Part shown: one piece after another, positions 36,436 through 45,626 of the stretch | Layout: every line of letters starts with the position of its first letter | Position numbering within the stretch: the stretch's first letter is position 1 | From: Flavobacteriales bacterium | Lineage (GTDB): Bacteria > Bacteroidota > Bacteroidia > Flavobacteriales_G > Salibacteraceae | Assembly: GCA_018660685.1 (NCBI GenBank) | Contig: JABJJW010000009.1 | Location: 1-64,000, forward strand | DNA: 64,000 bases | Reading direction: 5' to 3' | Notes under the pieces: model-generated | Told to the model about the DNA's origin: nothing | The model's input: the letters and a program-made list of their open reading frames with translations, nothing else | Database searches by the model: none | Program-made: the position numbers and the translations under genes

Positions 36436-36993
36436 ATGAAACCATTGTTTCTTATAGCTATAAGTCTGAGTTTAAGTTTATCCAGCCTTGCCCAAGCAAA
36501 GGTGAATTGGATGTCGTGGGAAGAAGCTGTTGAAGCTTCGAAAACGGAGCCTCGACTTGTTTTCGTTGATATGTACACGTCATGGTGTGGCTGGTGCAAG
36601 ACCATGGATCGCAACACGTTTGCGAATCCTGTAATCGCCGAAGTCATGAACGACCACTACTATGCGGTCAAGATGAATGCAGAAATGAAGGACACCATCG
36701 ACTTCAATGGCTACCAATTTGTGAATCCACGGCCTAAAGGCAAGAGAAGTGCTCATCAATTGGCTGCTTCCCTTTTAGAGAACAAGTTGAGTTATCCAAG
36801 TTTTGTCTTCCTGAATGGAAAATTTGAGCGATTACAAATCGTCCCCGGATACAAAAGTCCACAGCAGTTTGAACCAATCATTCGATACTTTGTTGAGGGC
36901 GCGCCTCAAAGTGTGCCTTATGAAAAGTACATGCAGACGTTTGAGACTCGGCTGAAGAAAAAACCGCAGCAAGCGAAGCCGACGAACAACTAG
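36436..36993 (+). CDS. Exported thioredoxin-family protein
   Basis: The 185-residue product has a signal peptide (cleavage near LAQA, residue 20) and a thioredoxin fold with the active site SWCGWCK (about residues 49-55) and the cis-Pro segment SYPSFVFLNG. It is of the DUF255/thioredoxin_7-like type and may act as a periplasmic disulfide reductase or cytochrome-maturation helper. The partner is unknown. It follows the transporter terminator, so it has its own promoter. The Lys/Gln-rich tail is short and probably disordered. Confidence 0.9.
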   Translation: MKPLFLIAISLSLSLSSLAQAKVNWMSWEEAVEASKTEPRLVFVDMYTSWCGWCKTMDRNTFANPVIAEVMNDHYYAVKMNAEMKDTIDFNGYQFVNPRPKGKRSAHQLAASLLENKLSYPSFVFLNGKFERLQIVPGYKSPQQFEPIIRYFVEGAPQSVPYEKYMQTFETRLKKKPQQAKPTNN

Positions 36994-37023
36994 TACACTA
37001 GAACTTCGTTAGACTAATCTTCA

Positions 37024-37632
37024 TCAGTGAGCGGAGTATTGCTGTTCACCTGCCTCCACCTTAACATCTACAAAATTCACCGTTGGCGGTATGGGACATG
37101 AAAATCCTCCTCCATACGCGCAGTATGGATTGTAGCAACGGTTAAAATCCAGCTCAATCTCTCCGTCCCCTTCTGGAATGTTGATGTCAAGGTACCTACC
37201 ACCTCCATACGTCTCCTCCCCCGTTGTTAAGTCTTTGAATGGAAGAAATAGAGACGGTGGATACGGCGATACATAGCCTTCGGGCCAGATTCGTTTGTAA
37301 GCATATAGAGTATCCATCCTTTGGCCGTTGTTGAAAGTGATCATGCCATAGGTCTGAAACTGCTTTACCTTCCCAATTGAAGTCATGATATCCAATACTT
37401 CGCCGTCAATGATCAGACTGAAATCGGCGGTCTTGTTCCAACCTTCATCCACATCAAAGTAGTTCAAGTGGGAAAATGCTTTCCGATCTACTTTCTGCAG
37501 TGGAGAGTGCTTTCTGCTTTCGAGCTCTTCGTCCTTTTCGTGGCGCTCGGTTATGATTTCGTTTTGGTAGACCGATTGGGCCGAGATAGCCGTAGTATGG
37601 AGAATGAAAAGAACGGCGATCAGACGTTTCAT
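37024..37632 (-). CDS. DUF1684 family exported protein
   Basis: The 202 residues begin with a signal peptide (to about 18). The C-terminal half carries the DUF1684 pattern: GGGRYLDINIP, LDFNRCYNPYCAY, CPIPPTVN and a terminal VEAGEQQYS. The biochemical role of the family is not established. A perfect TAnnTTTG element lies just upstream. It converges with the thioredoxin-like gene, 30 bp between stops. Confidence 0.9.
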   Translation of the reverse strand: MKRLIAVLFILHTTAISAQSVYQNEIITERHEKDEELESRKHSPLQKVDRKAFSHLNYFDVDEGWNKTADFSLIIDGEVLDIMTSIGKVKQFQTYGMITFNNGQRMDTLYAYKRIWPEGYVSPYPPSLFLPFKDLTTGEETYGGGRYLDINIPEGDGEIELDFNRCYNPYCAYGGGFSCPIPPTVNFVDVKVEAGEQQYSAH

Positions 37633-37648
37633 AGGATGAATTTGATTA

Positions 37649-37656
37649 CAAAAATA
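37649..37656 (-). promoter_or_regulatory. Candidate -7 element of the DUF1684 gene
   Basis: On the minus strand TATTTTTG matches TAnnTTTG exactly and lies 17 bp before ATG 37632. Confidence 0.4.
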
Positions 37657-37764
37657 GCACGACCCGACGCTCGACCAGGGTTTTCAGATTGTCATGATAA
37701 AATGAGCTCCATAATTCGAACTTTCGTTCTAGGAACAGACGTCAATTAACCACACCTTTGCGCC

Positions 37765-38139
37765 GTGCAAGACACACATCGCATAACCACTGACCTTGAA
37801 CGTCGGATTATCCGAGTGGAATTTCTTCTCGAAGAAGACACTAAGGAAGACCGGGAGAAGTGCATGAAAGAAGTGTCGGAAATCATGAGCAAAGACTCAT
37901 GGGAAGGATTGCTCATTGATACACGAACGCTGAAAGATCCTATGCCCGTTGTGGAGCAATTGCAGATTGGGCAAAGCGTGCAAAAATCAATGATGAGCTT
38001 GATTAAGACTGCAATGCTGTACAATCCAAATGGAGGTAATGTGAATGAATTCATCACTGCGGTTTCCAAGAAACGAGGTCGGAGAATTCAGGAATTCACC
38101 GATGCAGAAGAAGCGGAAGCCTGGCTCGCGGAGCAGTAA
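37765..38139 (+). CDS. Small cytoplasmic protein, SpoIIAA/STAS-like
   Basis: The 124-residue soluble protein starts at GTG 37765. The alternating strand/helix pattern and the ending FTDAEEAEAWLAEQ resemble SpoIIAA-like STAS-fold proteins found in many Bacteroidota, but I see no diagnostic phosphorylated Ser motif. A role in signalling or lipid/anion binding is possible; the function is unknown. The GNAT gene follows after 10 bp, so they probably share a transcript. Confidence 0.75.
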   Translation: MQDTHRITTDLERRIIRVEFLLEEDTKEDREKCMKEVSEIMSKDSWEGLLIDTRTLKDPMPVVEQLQIGQSVQKSMMSLIKTAMLYNPNGGNVNEFITAVSKKRGRRIQEFTDAEEAEAWLAEQ

Positions 38140-38149
38140 GTTGGCCCTC

Positions 38150-38662
38150 ATGGATTTCAAACTTAGATCTTGGTCTATTGACGATAGAGAGGCGCTGACA
38201 CGGAATGCGAACAATCGGCTCATCGCGAAGTTCATGACCGATGGATTCCCGCATCCATACAATGAGGCTGATGCCGAGCGATTCATAGGAATGGCAACTT
38301 CAAATACTCCTGCAAACATCCTCTGCATTGAAGTGGATGGAGAAGCATCAGGTGGGATTGGAATTCACCCACAAGCTGATATCCATCGAATGAACGCAGA
38401 ATTGGGGTATTGGCTTGCCGAGCATCATTGGGGAAAAGGCATTATCACCAAAGCAATCAAAGAGATGGTGGATTATGCATTCACTAGTTGGGACTTTCAA
38501 AGGATTTATGCCATCCCGTACGGAACCAATATTGGTTCTCAACGTGTATTGGAGAAGGCCGGTTTTCAATTGGAAGCCACGCTAGAAAAAACAATTATTA
38601 AGAACGACGAAATGCTGGATGAGTTAATTTTCGCCATTCGTCGTAAAGATTGGAAGAAATGA
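38150..38662 (+). CDS. GNAT family N-acetyltransferase (RimJ/RimL-like)
   Basis: The 170-residue acetyltransferase has the GNAT core: GIGIHPQADIHRMNAELGYWLAEHHWGKG (partly quoted motifs GYWLAEHHWGKG and YGTNIGSQRVLEKAGF), the pattern of RimJ/RimL-type protein or small-molecule acetylases. The ORF track extends upstream over the previous gene's end; ATG 38150 is the first start after that stop that gives the usual N-terminus. It overlaps the DinB gene in ATGA. Confidence 0.9.
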   Translation: MDFKLRSWSIDDREALTRNANNRLIAKFMTDGFPHPYNEADAERFIGMATSNTPANILCIEVDGEASGGIGIHPQADIHRMNAELGYWLAEHHWGKGIITKAIKEMVDYAFTSWDFQRIYAIPYGTNIGSQRVLEKAGFQLEATLEKTIIKNDEMLDELIFAIRRKDWKK

Positions 38663-39186
38663 AATTTGAATTATCAAACGCCTTAGAGATCCTAGAGCGC
38701 ACACCATACGTGCTTGATGCCATGCTCTCTGAAATTCCAGATGAGTGGGGCCGACAAAATGAAGGTGATGAAACGTGGAGTGCCTTTGATGTGATGGGTC
38801 ACCTAGTACACGGAGAGCGCACAGATTGGATGGCCAGATTGGACATCATCATGTCCGATGCAGATAAAAAGACATTCACTCCTTTTGATCGCTTTGCACA
38901 ATTTGAAGAAAGTAAAGGCAAAACCATGAATGGCTTACTAAGAGAATTCACCAAGCTTCGAAACGACAATCTGGACCGACTTGTAGAAATGAGCCTCGAA
39001 AAAGATGATTTCAAGAGGGTTGGAAATCATCCGTCATTGGGTCAGGTGACGTTATCACAACTCATCTCTACTTGGGTAGTGCATGATCTTTCCCACATCT
39101 CGCAAATTTCTAGAGCCATGGCTCATCAATTTAAAGATGAAGTGGGTCCATGGAAAGAGTACTTGAGAGTGCTCGAAGGCAAGTAG
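38659..39186 (+). CDS. DinB family protein
   Basis: The 175-residue four-helix bundle shows the DinB/YfiT metal-site histidines in GHLVHGE and VHDLSHISQ. Such proteins are putative metal-dependent thiol transferases. ATG 38659 forms an ATGA overlap with the GNAT stop; the ORF track's TTG three codons earlier is less likely. It is probably co-transcribed with the GNAT and SpoIIAA-like genes. Confidence 0.9.
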   Translation: MKFELSNALEILERTPYVLDAMLSEIPDEWGRQNEGDETWSAFDVMGHLVHGERTDWMARLDIIMSDADKKTFTPFDRFAQFEESKGKTMNGLLREFTKLRNDNLDRLVEMSLEKDDFKRVGNHPSLGQVTLSQLISTWVVHDLSHISQISRAMAHQFKDEVGPWKEYLRVLEGK

Positions 39187-39195
39187 TATTTTTCG
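39187..39195 (+). promoter_or_regulatory. Candidate -7-like element of menB
   Basis: TATTTTTCG lies 18 bp before the menB ATG and resembles the TATTTTCG elements found before three other genes, with one base inserted. Weak. Confidence 0.2.
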
Positions 39196-39213
39196 CATCC
39201 AAAACTGAAGTGA

Positions 39214-40056
39214 ATGGAGAAGGCTAATTGGACGACCGTCAAAGAGTATCAAGACATCACCTACAAGAAGTCTGGAGGAACGGCTAGAATTGCCTTCAAC
39301 CGACCAGATGTAAGAAATGCATTCCGCCCGCGAACCGTCTTCGAATTATACGAAGCCTTCCACAATGCGCGTGAGGATGACAACATAGGCGTTGTTCTCT
39401 TTTCTGCAGAAGGACCATCATCTAAAGATGGAATCTATTCATTCTGCAGTGGAGGAGATCAAAACGCCCGCGGACATCAAGGCTATGTAGATGACGATGG
39501 AGTTCCTCGTCTAAATATTCTTGAAGTTCAACGTCTGATACGATTCATGCCTAAAGTCGTGATCGCCGTCGTTCCTGGTTGGGCGGTTGGTGGAGGACAC
39601 AGTCTGCACGTGGTATGTGACCTAACGTTGGCGAGTAAAGAGCACGGCATCTTCAAGCAAACGGATGCTGATGTTACCAGCTTTGATGGTGGATATGGCT
39701 CAGCGTATCTCGCCAAAATGATCGGTCAAAAACGCGCCCGAGAGATCTTCTTCCTAGGTCGAAGTTATTCGGCTCAAGAGGCATTTGACATGGGTATGGT
39801 CAACGCCGCGATTCCTCATGCGGAATTAGAGGACGAAGCTTACCAATGGGCTCAGGAAATCTTAGCCAAGTCACCTACCTCAATCAAGATGTTGAAGTTC
39901 GCCTTTAACCTCACGGATGACGGAATGGTCGGACAACAAGTCTTTGCTGGTGAAGCGACACGGCTTGCTTACATGACGGAAGAAGCCAAAGAAGGAAGAG
40001 ACGCCTTTTTGGAAAAACGCAAACCAGACTTCAAGGACATTAAGTGGATTTCCTAA
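39214..40056 (+). CDS. menB: 1,4-Dihydroxy-2-naphthoyl-CoA synthase
   Basis: Crotonase-fold enzyme that closes the naphthoquinone ring in menaquinone synthesis. The 280 residues include RPDVRNAFRPRTV, the oxyanion segment FCSGGDQNARG, AVVPGWAVGGGHSLHVVCD, and the MenB-specific TDADVTSFDGGYGSAYLA, which separates it from ordinary enoyl-CoA hydratases. It works in the same pathway as menC and menE at 24-26 kb but is in a separate transcript. Its stop overlaps that of the convergent ABC gene. Confidence 0.97.
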   Translation: MEKANWTTVKEYQDITYKKSGGTARIAFNRPDVRNAFRPRTVFELYEAFHNAREDDNIGVVLFSAEGPSSKDGIYSFCSGGDQNARGHQGYVDDDGVPRLNILEVQRLIRFMPKVVIAVVPGWAVGGGHSLHVVCDLTLASKEHGIFKQTDADVTSFDGGYGSAYLAKMIGQKRAREIFFLGRSYSAQEAFDMGMVNAAIPHAELEDEAYQWAQEILAKSPTSIKMLKFAFNLTDDGMVGQQVFAGEATRLAYMTEEAKEGRDAFLEKRKPDFKDIKWIS

Positions 40057-40754
40057 ACGCTGGCGAAATAATTTTCTAGCTCCTCCAATGTTCCGTCCGA
40101 CGTTCGGATGTCATTGATGATCTTTCCTTTTTCAAGCAACACCACTCTTTCACAAACTTCAGTTACATGACTTAAGTCGTGGCTTGAGATCAACATTGTG
40201 ACTCCGTGATCATCCTTCAAATTTCTGAGAAGCTCTTTTAATCGAATCTGTGTGGATGGATCGAGGTTGGCAAAGGGTTCGTCCAAAACCAAAACTTTAG
40301 GGTCAAACACAAGCGAGGCTGCTATTCCCACCTTTTTCTGGTTTCCTTTACTGAGGTCTCGGATCAACTTCTTTCCTCCAAGAATCTCTCCGTTGAACAA
40401 GTGCTCAAACTCATCGAGTTTAGCCTGTAGATCTGTTTTAGTGATGCCGTGGATTGAGGCAATGAAATTGAAATACTCTTCAGGGAGCAGGTGTCCAATT
40501 AAGAAACCTTCGTCAAGAAAACTTCCTGTAAAATGTTTCCATGAATCATTTCCAGATGTTGACGTGTCTCCTATTGTGACTAGTCCTTCATCTGGTTCAA
40601 TTAAGTCCAACACACATCTAAATAAGGTTGTCTTTCCTGCTCCGTTATTTCCGACCAGCCCAAAGCTTTCCCCCGAAGGAATTGTTAGAAGCGCTAAGTC
40701 CGCAGCGGCATAGTCGCCGTAAATTTTCTTGAGGTTGCTAATGCTTATTTCCAT
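40053..40754 (-). CDS. ABC transporter ATP-binding protein
   Basis: The 233-residue ATPase has Walker A VGNNGAGKTT, signature LSKGNQKK, Walker B VLVLDEPFANLDP and the H-loop SSHDLSHV. It is a DrrA/CcmA-like exporter subunit. ATG 40754 comes one base after the permease stop; the ORF track's longer form would overlap the permease gene. The partner is the DUF5687 permease directly upstream. The substrate is unknown. Confidence 0.95.
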   Translation of the reverse strand: MEISISNLKKIYGDYAAADLALLTIPSGESFGLVGNNGAGKTTLFRCVLDLIEPDEGLVTIGDTSTSGNDSWKHFTGSFLDEGFLIGHLLPEEYFNFIASIHGITKTDLQAKLDEFEHLFNGEILGGKKLIRDLSKGNQKKVGIAASLVFDPKVLVLDEPFANLDPSTQIRLKELLRNLKDDHGVTMLISSHDLSHVTEVCERVVLLEKGKIINDIRTSDGTLEELENYFASV

Positions 40755-40755
40755 G

Positions 40756-42261
40756 TCATCCTTTTCTAAAATCCTCAGCAATTTCATATCGCTGATTGTG
40801 TAGCCATTTAGCTAAAAGTGAAATCCAAAATCGCGTTCCAGCCAATCCGAGAACTCCAATTGCCCCAACCAACAAGATTCCAACTTGATCTCCCCACAGG
40901 AATGATCCGAGCATGTAGAAGAGAACTGGAAGCCCCATGACTGGAATGACCAGAATGAATTGAGCAGCTCCCACGCCTTGCATATTCATTACCGTCCCTT
41001 TGGTCAGGTCAATTTTCTTGGGGTTGAAGGATCCGAAAAACATGACCACAAACGTGTTAATCCCAATATTGAAAAGGAAAACACAAAAAATGGTCAATAA
41101 AACTTCATATCCGAAGTAGACATAGGGAATCGAACAAATCATTGCTGCCAGGCTCACGAGGGTGAACAAAGTGAACTTACTCATGTAGTACTCCTCAAAA
41201 CTCACATTCCGAGTTAGAACATGGTCAAAATGGCTTCCCTCCCATCCCAGTAAGTACTGTCCATAATTCATGATGAACATTCCAGTGATGATCAATGAGA
41301 ATAGAAGATAAATCCACTTCATATCAACAAAGTCATTTGTTGTAAATGCCAAAAGCCCGTAGCCAAGAAACAGGATTGTAATGAGCAGAACAGACTTCGG
41401 CCGTTTGTTTCTCCAAATGAGTTTGAATTCAAGTTCCGTTAGTTTTCCAACCATTCCAAATCGGCTTAATATTCCGTTGCCCACATAGGTCACTTTGCTT
41501 TCTCTAAATTTTGAAAGGCGCTGCAGGTACATGTTCGCTCTCAGAAATCGGAAATTGGAATAGTATGCAATTGAAATGAAGATCAATGGGATTGCCGCTG
41601 TCCATGGATGCTGAAAGAGGATGTCAAATAAACGTCCTGATAATGCCATAAAGTCAACGATGTCGAACCATCCTAGAATGAATATTGCGAACACCACAAC
41701 AAGCAATCCGATATAGATTCCTGAATTGATTTCTGAGGTCCGTTTTACAAGGAGTAGGAGGAAATTATTGGTGTAGATCAAGAGAAAAAAACCGGCAGAC
41801 CAACCCAATGCAGAAGCAAACGGCAAGTTTGAAAATACTTCGATTGTGAAGGGAATGAAAAGCAGAAAGTGAAATAGATTGAACGGATTCCAGATCGATT
41901 TAACTAGCATGAAATTGGCTAACTGCGATCGTTTAATGGGTAAGTGAAGTAAAGGCCGAATCGAAAGGGCCGGGAGTTTTTGCATAAAATACCTCACTGT
42001 GAAGTCGAGCATTATATAGTAAAGCAGAAGTCGATTTAAACGTTGCAATACCCAAGATATGCCATGTGACTTATAAGTTACCTCGTCCATAGGTATGGCC
42101 ATGAGGATATTATCCATCACCATTCCGAGTGCCAGAAAATTAGCTGCGAGATACACAAACATGAGTACCATCAGGGCATTGATCACCGCTCGGCGATGCC
42201 AAATCGGTGATCGAACAGACTCACGCCAATCATTGCGTATTATAAGCCATAATGAATTCAT
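40756..42261 (-). CDS. DUF5687 family ABC permease
   Basis: The 501-residue integral membrane protein has about 12 hydrophobic segments and an N-terminal MNSLWLIIRNDWRESVRSP amphipathic entry helix. Its organisation fits the DUF5687 permeases of Bacteroidota that pair with a CcmA-like ATPase. The ATPase gene follows after a single base, so they form one exporter, possibly for a lipid, peptide or drug-like compound. Confidence 0.88.
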   Translation of the reverse strand: MNSLWLIIRNDWRESVRSPIWHRRAVINALMVLMFVYLAANFLALGMVMDNILMAIPMDEVTYKSHGISWVLQRLNRLLLYYIMLDFTVRYFMQKLPALSIRPLLHLPIKRSQLANFMLVKSIWNPFNLFHFLLFIPFTIEVFSNLPFASALGWSAGFFLLIYTNNFLLLLVKRTSEINSGIYIGLLVVVFAIFILGWFDIVDFMALSGRLFDILFQHPWTAAIPLIFISIAYYSNFRFLRANMYLQRLSKFRESKVTYVGNGILSRFGMVGKLTELEFKLIWRNKRPKSVLLITILFLGYGLLAFTTNDFVDMKWIYLLFSLIITGMFIMNYGQYLLGWEGSHFDHVLTRNVSFEEYYMSKFTLFTLVSLAAMICSIPYVYFGYEVLLTIFCVFLFNIGINTFVVMFFGSFNPKKIDLTKGTVMNMQGVGAAQFILVIPVMGLPVLFYMLGSFLWGDQVGILLVGAIGVLGLAGTRFWISLLAKWLHNQRYEIAEDFRKG

Positions 42262-42369
42262 GGCAGCGAAGTAAATCCATTAGTCGAGGCCTCTAAGTCA
42301 CAAGAGGATCATCGGTAATTTAGCTACATGAACGAAGATTGAACTCACTGTCTATTGAGAATTTTCCAT

Positions 42370-42382
42370 GCCCAAATTGGGC
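42370..42382. promoter_or_regulatory. Perfect palindrome upstream of carB
   Basis: GCCCAA-A-TTGGGC is a 6-1-6 perfect inverted repeat in the 235-bp gap between the divergent permease and carB genes, 115 bp before the carB ATG. It has no T-run, so an operator is more likely than a terminator. The rest of the gap holds no ORF. Confidence 0.3.
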
Positions 42383-42441
42383 GCTCGCGGTTATTAACAA
42401 TCAGTGGGATTAGATGTCGAGAACTATTGGCTTTCAAAAGA

Positions 42442-42471
42442 TTTGCGTGCAATATCTTCGCCTACAATTTG
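42442..42471 (+). promoter_or_regulatory. Candidate promoter of carB
   Basis: TTTG at 42442-42445 is followed 17 bp later by TACAATTTG, which is TAnnTTTG with one extra base, 26 bp before the carB ATG. The match is approximate. Confidence 0.25.
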
Positions 42472-42496
42472 AGCAATTGTAACTTCTCCCAGATTT

Positions 42497-45316
42497 ATGC
42501 CGAAAGACAATAGCATTAAGTCCGTCCTGATCATAGGAAGCGGACCAATCATTATTGGACAAGCATGTGAATTTGATTATTCCGGATCCCAAGCAGCCCG
42601 TTCTCTCAAGGAAGAGGGAATCGAGGTTGTCCTGATAAATTCAAATCCGGCTACGATCATGACGGATCCGGTTACTGCGGATCACATTTACTTGAGACCA
42701 CTTGAGCCGAAGTATATCCGTCAAATTTTGGAAGAACATCCAGAAATTGACGCCGTCCTATCTACGATGGGAGGTCAGACTGCCTTGAACTTGGCGATCG
42801 AATGCGACAAGCAAGGCATCTTCAAGGACCACAATGTCCAAATGATAGGCGTGGATATTAAGGCGATAGATGTCACAGAAAACAGAGAGGAGTTTAGAAA
42901 ACTACTTGACACAATCGATATTCCTTATGCTCCATCAGCGATCGCTCGCTCATTCTTAGAAGGAAAAGAAATTGCTCAAAAATTTGGATTTCCTCTCGTG
43001 ATCCGACCTTCTTATACCCTGGGAGGAACAGGGGCTTCATTTGTCCATCATCAAGAAGATTTCGATAAGCTACTCGAAAGAGGGTTACATGCCTCTCCGA
43101 TCCATGAAGTCTTGATTGATAAAGCCTTGATTGGCTGGAAGGAATTTGAGCTCGAGTTGCTCAGAGACAACAACAATAATGTTGTCATAATATGTTCGGT
43201 CGAGAATATGGATCCAATGGGGATTCACACAGGAGACTCGATCACTGTTGCTCCAGCCATGACGCTGTCTGATAAGACATATCAACGCATGCGAGACCTG
43301 GCCATCAAGATGATGCGATCCATTGGAGACTTTGCCGGAGGATGTAATGTTCAATTTGCTGTCAGTCCCGATGACAAGGAAGAAATTATCGCGATTGAGA
43401 TCAACCCAAGGGTGAGTCGATCGTCAGCACTGTCATCTAAGGCCACGGGATATCCAATCGCAAAAGTGGCGGCCAAGCTCGCCATCGGATACAACCTGGA
43501 CGAATTGAAAAACCAGATTACGGGAAATACTTCTGCGTTTTTCGAACCAACTCTCGACTATGTAATCGTCAAAATTCCAAGGTGGAACTTTGACAAATTC
43601 AAGGGGTCAGAGCGAGAGCTTGGCCTACAGATGAAATCTGTTGGTGAGGTAATGGGAATTGGAAGATCCTTTCAAGAGGCGCTTCAAAAGGCGTGTCAAT
43701 CATTAGAAATTCGCAGAAATGGTCTCGGTGCAGATGGTAAGGAATTAAAGGATCAAGGAGCAATTCTGCAGAGCCTTGAACACCCGAGTTGGAACCGTCT
43801 TTTTCATATTTACGATGCTGTGAAGCTGGGTATTCCTTTCAAGACGATTTATGATACGACCAAAATTGATCCTTGGTTCTTGCACCAAATCGAAGAGCTT
43901 ATTAGCATCGAACGGGTAATGGAAAAGGAGACCGTCGATTCAATTTCTTATGACTTAATGTGGGATGCGAAACAGCGCGGTTATGCTGATCGCCAGATTG
44001 CACATTTACTTGGGTGCTTGGAAAGTCAAGTTCACTCCAAGAGGAAGGAACTTGGAGTCAATCGAGTTTACAAGCTTGTCGATACGTGCTCTGCTGAATT
44101 TGAGGCAAAAACACCGTATTACTATTCGAGCTTCGAAGGCGAGAATGAGAGCGTTCGATCTGATAAGAAAAAAGTTGTAGTGCTAGGTTCCGGACCAAAT
44201 AGAATCGGTCAGGGAATTGAGTTTGACTACTGCTGTGTGCATGGAGTATTGGCAGCCAAGGAATGTGGCTACGAAACCATCATGATCAATTGCAACCCAG
44301 AAACTGTATCGACCGATTTTGACACGGCGGATAAGCTCTATTTCGAGCCTGTCTTCTGGGAACACATTTATGACATCATTGAGCACGAGCAGCCAGATGG
44401 CGTCATCGTGCAGCTCGGTGGTCAAACAGCCCTTAAACTTGCGGAAAAGCTTGAGCGATATGGCATCAAAATTTTCGGAACAAGCTATCAAGCCTTAGAT
44501 CTTGCCGAAGACCGAGGAAGGTTTTCAGACAGACTGAAGGAGCTTAATATCCCCTATCCTAAATACGGGGCCGTAGAAACGGCAGACGAAGCCATTGAAC
44601 TTTCCCGAGATTTAGGATACCCGCTCTTAGTTCGTCCGAGTTATGTCCTTGGAGGACAAGGGATGAAGATCGTCATCAATGAGAAAGAATTAGAGCAACA
44701 CGTCGTGAATATATTTCGTGATATGCCGGATAATCGAGTTCTTCTGGATCACTTCCTTGAAGGAGCGATTGAGGCAGAGGCCGACGCCCTTTGCGATGGG
44801 GAAGATGTGTACATCATTGGCATCATGGAACACATTGAACCAGCAGGTATTCATTCTGGTGATTCGTCCGCAGTCCTCCCTGCGTTTGACTTGAGCGACA
44901 ACGTTATGAATCAAATCACAGAGCACACCAAGAAAATTGCCGTTGAGCTTGAAACGGTTGGATTAATCAACATCCAATTTGCAGTAAAAGATGAAACTGT
45001 ATTCGTTATTGAAGCAAATCCTCGAGCATCTCGAACAGTGCCCTTCATCGCCAAGGCGTACAGAGAACCGTATGTGAATTACGCTACGAAACTTATGCTT
45101 GGCGAAGCCAAAATCAAGGATTTCAACTTCAATCCGCATAAGGAAGGATATGCAATCAAGCTTCCAGTCTTTTCATTCGACAAGTTTCCCAATGTGTCGA
45201 AAGAACTGGGTCCAGAGATGAAGTCAACGGGAGAGGCAATCTATTTCATCGACGATTTGAAAGACGAGTACTTTCAAAAAATCTATTCTGAAAGAAATCT
45301 TTATCTATCTCGATAG
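42497..45316 (+). CDS. carB: Carbamoyl-phosphate synthase large subunit (no MGS domain)
   Basis: Makes carbamoyl phosphate for arginine and pyrimidine synthesis. The 939 residues contain both ATP-grasp halves: the first opens with GSGPIIIGQACEFDYSG, the second with GSGPNRIGQGIEFDYC at about residue 561. Typical segments such as NPRVSRSSALSSKATGYPIA and NPRASRTVPF are intact. The protein ends at the point where the E. coli enzyme (about 1073 aa) would enter its MGS-like allosteric domain, so UMP/ornithine control through that domain is absent, as in other flavobacterial CarB proteins. No carA is nearby. Confidence 0.97.
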   Translation: MPKDNSIKSVLIIGSGPIIIGQACEFDYSGSQAARSLKEEGIEVVLINSNPATIMTDPVTADHIYLRPLEPKYIRQILEEHPEIDAVLSTMGGQTALNLAIECDKQGIFKDHNVQMIGVDIKAIDVTENREEFRKLLDTIDIPYAPSAIARSFLEGKEIAQKFGFPLVIRPSYTLGGTGASFVHHQEDFDKLLERGLHASPIHEVLIDKALIGWKEFELELLRDNNNNVVIICSVENMDPMGIHTGDSITVAPAMTLSDKTYQRMRDLAIKMMRSIGDFAGGCNVQFAVSPDDKEEIIAIEINPRVSRSSALSSKATGYPIAKVAAKLAIGYNLDELKNQITGNTSAFFEPTLDYVIVKIPRWNFDKFKGSERELGLQMKSVGEVMGIGRSFQEALQKACQSLEIRRNGLGADGKELKDQGAILQSLEHPSWNRLFHIYDAVKLGIPFKTIYDTTKIDPWFLHQIEELISIERVMEKETVDSISYDLMWDAKQRGYADRQIAHLLGCLESQVHSKRKELGVNRVYKLVDTCSAEFEAKTPYYYSSFEGENESVRSDKKKVVVLGSGPNRIGQGIEFDYCCVHGVLAAKECGYETIMINCNPETVSTDFDTADKLYFEPVFWEHIYDIIEHEQPDGVIVQLGGQTALKLAEKLERYGIKIFGTSYQALDLAEDRGRFSDRLKELNIPYPKYGAVETADEAIELSRDLGYPLLVRPSYVLGGQGMKIVINEKELEQHVVNIFRDMPDNRVLLDHFLEGAIEAEADALCDGEDVYIIGIMEHIEPAGIHSGDSSAVLPAFDLSDNVMNQITEHTKKIAVELETVGLINIQFAVKDETVFVIEANPRASRTVPFIAKAYREPYVNYATKLMLGEAKIKDFNFNPHKEGYAIKLPVFSFDKFPNVSKELGPEMKSTGEAIYFIDDLKDEYFQKIYSERNLYLSR

Positions 45317-45579
45317 TGGGACTCATCCGACTTCTCGCAATAATTTTTCTTGTCTACTTAGTTTTTAGACTAGCGGCTCGATTTCTCTTCCCATTAGTCG
45401 CACGGTACTTCATGAAAAAAGCGGCGAGTACCATGGAGGAGCACATGAAGTCACAGAAATCTGGAGAAAAGGTGTTTCAGGAGGGTGATGTTGAAATTCG
45501 CAAAATGGACAATCCCAATAGTCAAGCTGCTTCGGATCGCCAGGATGACTACATAGATTTTGAGGAGATTGATGATTAA
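45316..45579 (+). CDS. DUF4834 family small membrane protein
   Basis: The 87-residue product has one N-terminal membrane helix, then a short basic part and an acidic end (DDYIDFEEIDD) typical of DUF4834. Its GTG start shares the last base of carB's stop. The function is unknown. A single transmembrane anchor with a cytoplasmic tail is the likely topology. Confidence 0.85.
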   Translation: MGLIRLLAIIFLVYLVFRLAARFLFPLVARYFMKKAASTMEEHMKSQKSGEKVFQEGDVEIRKMDNPNSQAASDRQDDYIDFEEIDD

Positions 45580-45626
45580 TCAAGTCAGTTAGATATTTTC
45601 ACGAGTTCATACTAAGAAGCCGATTT

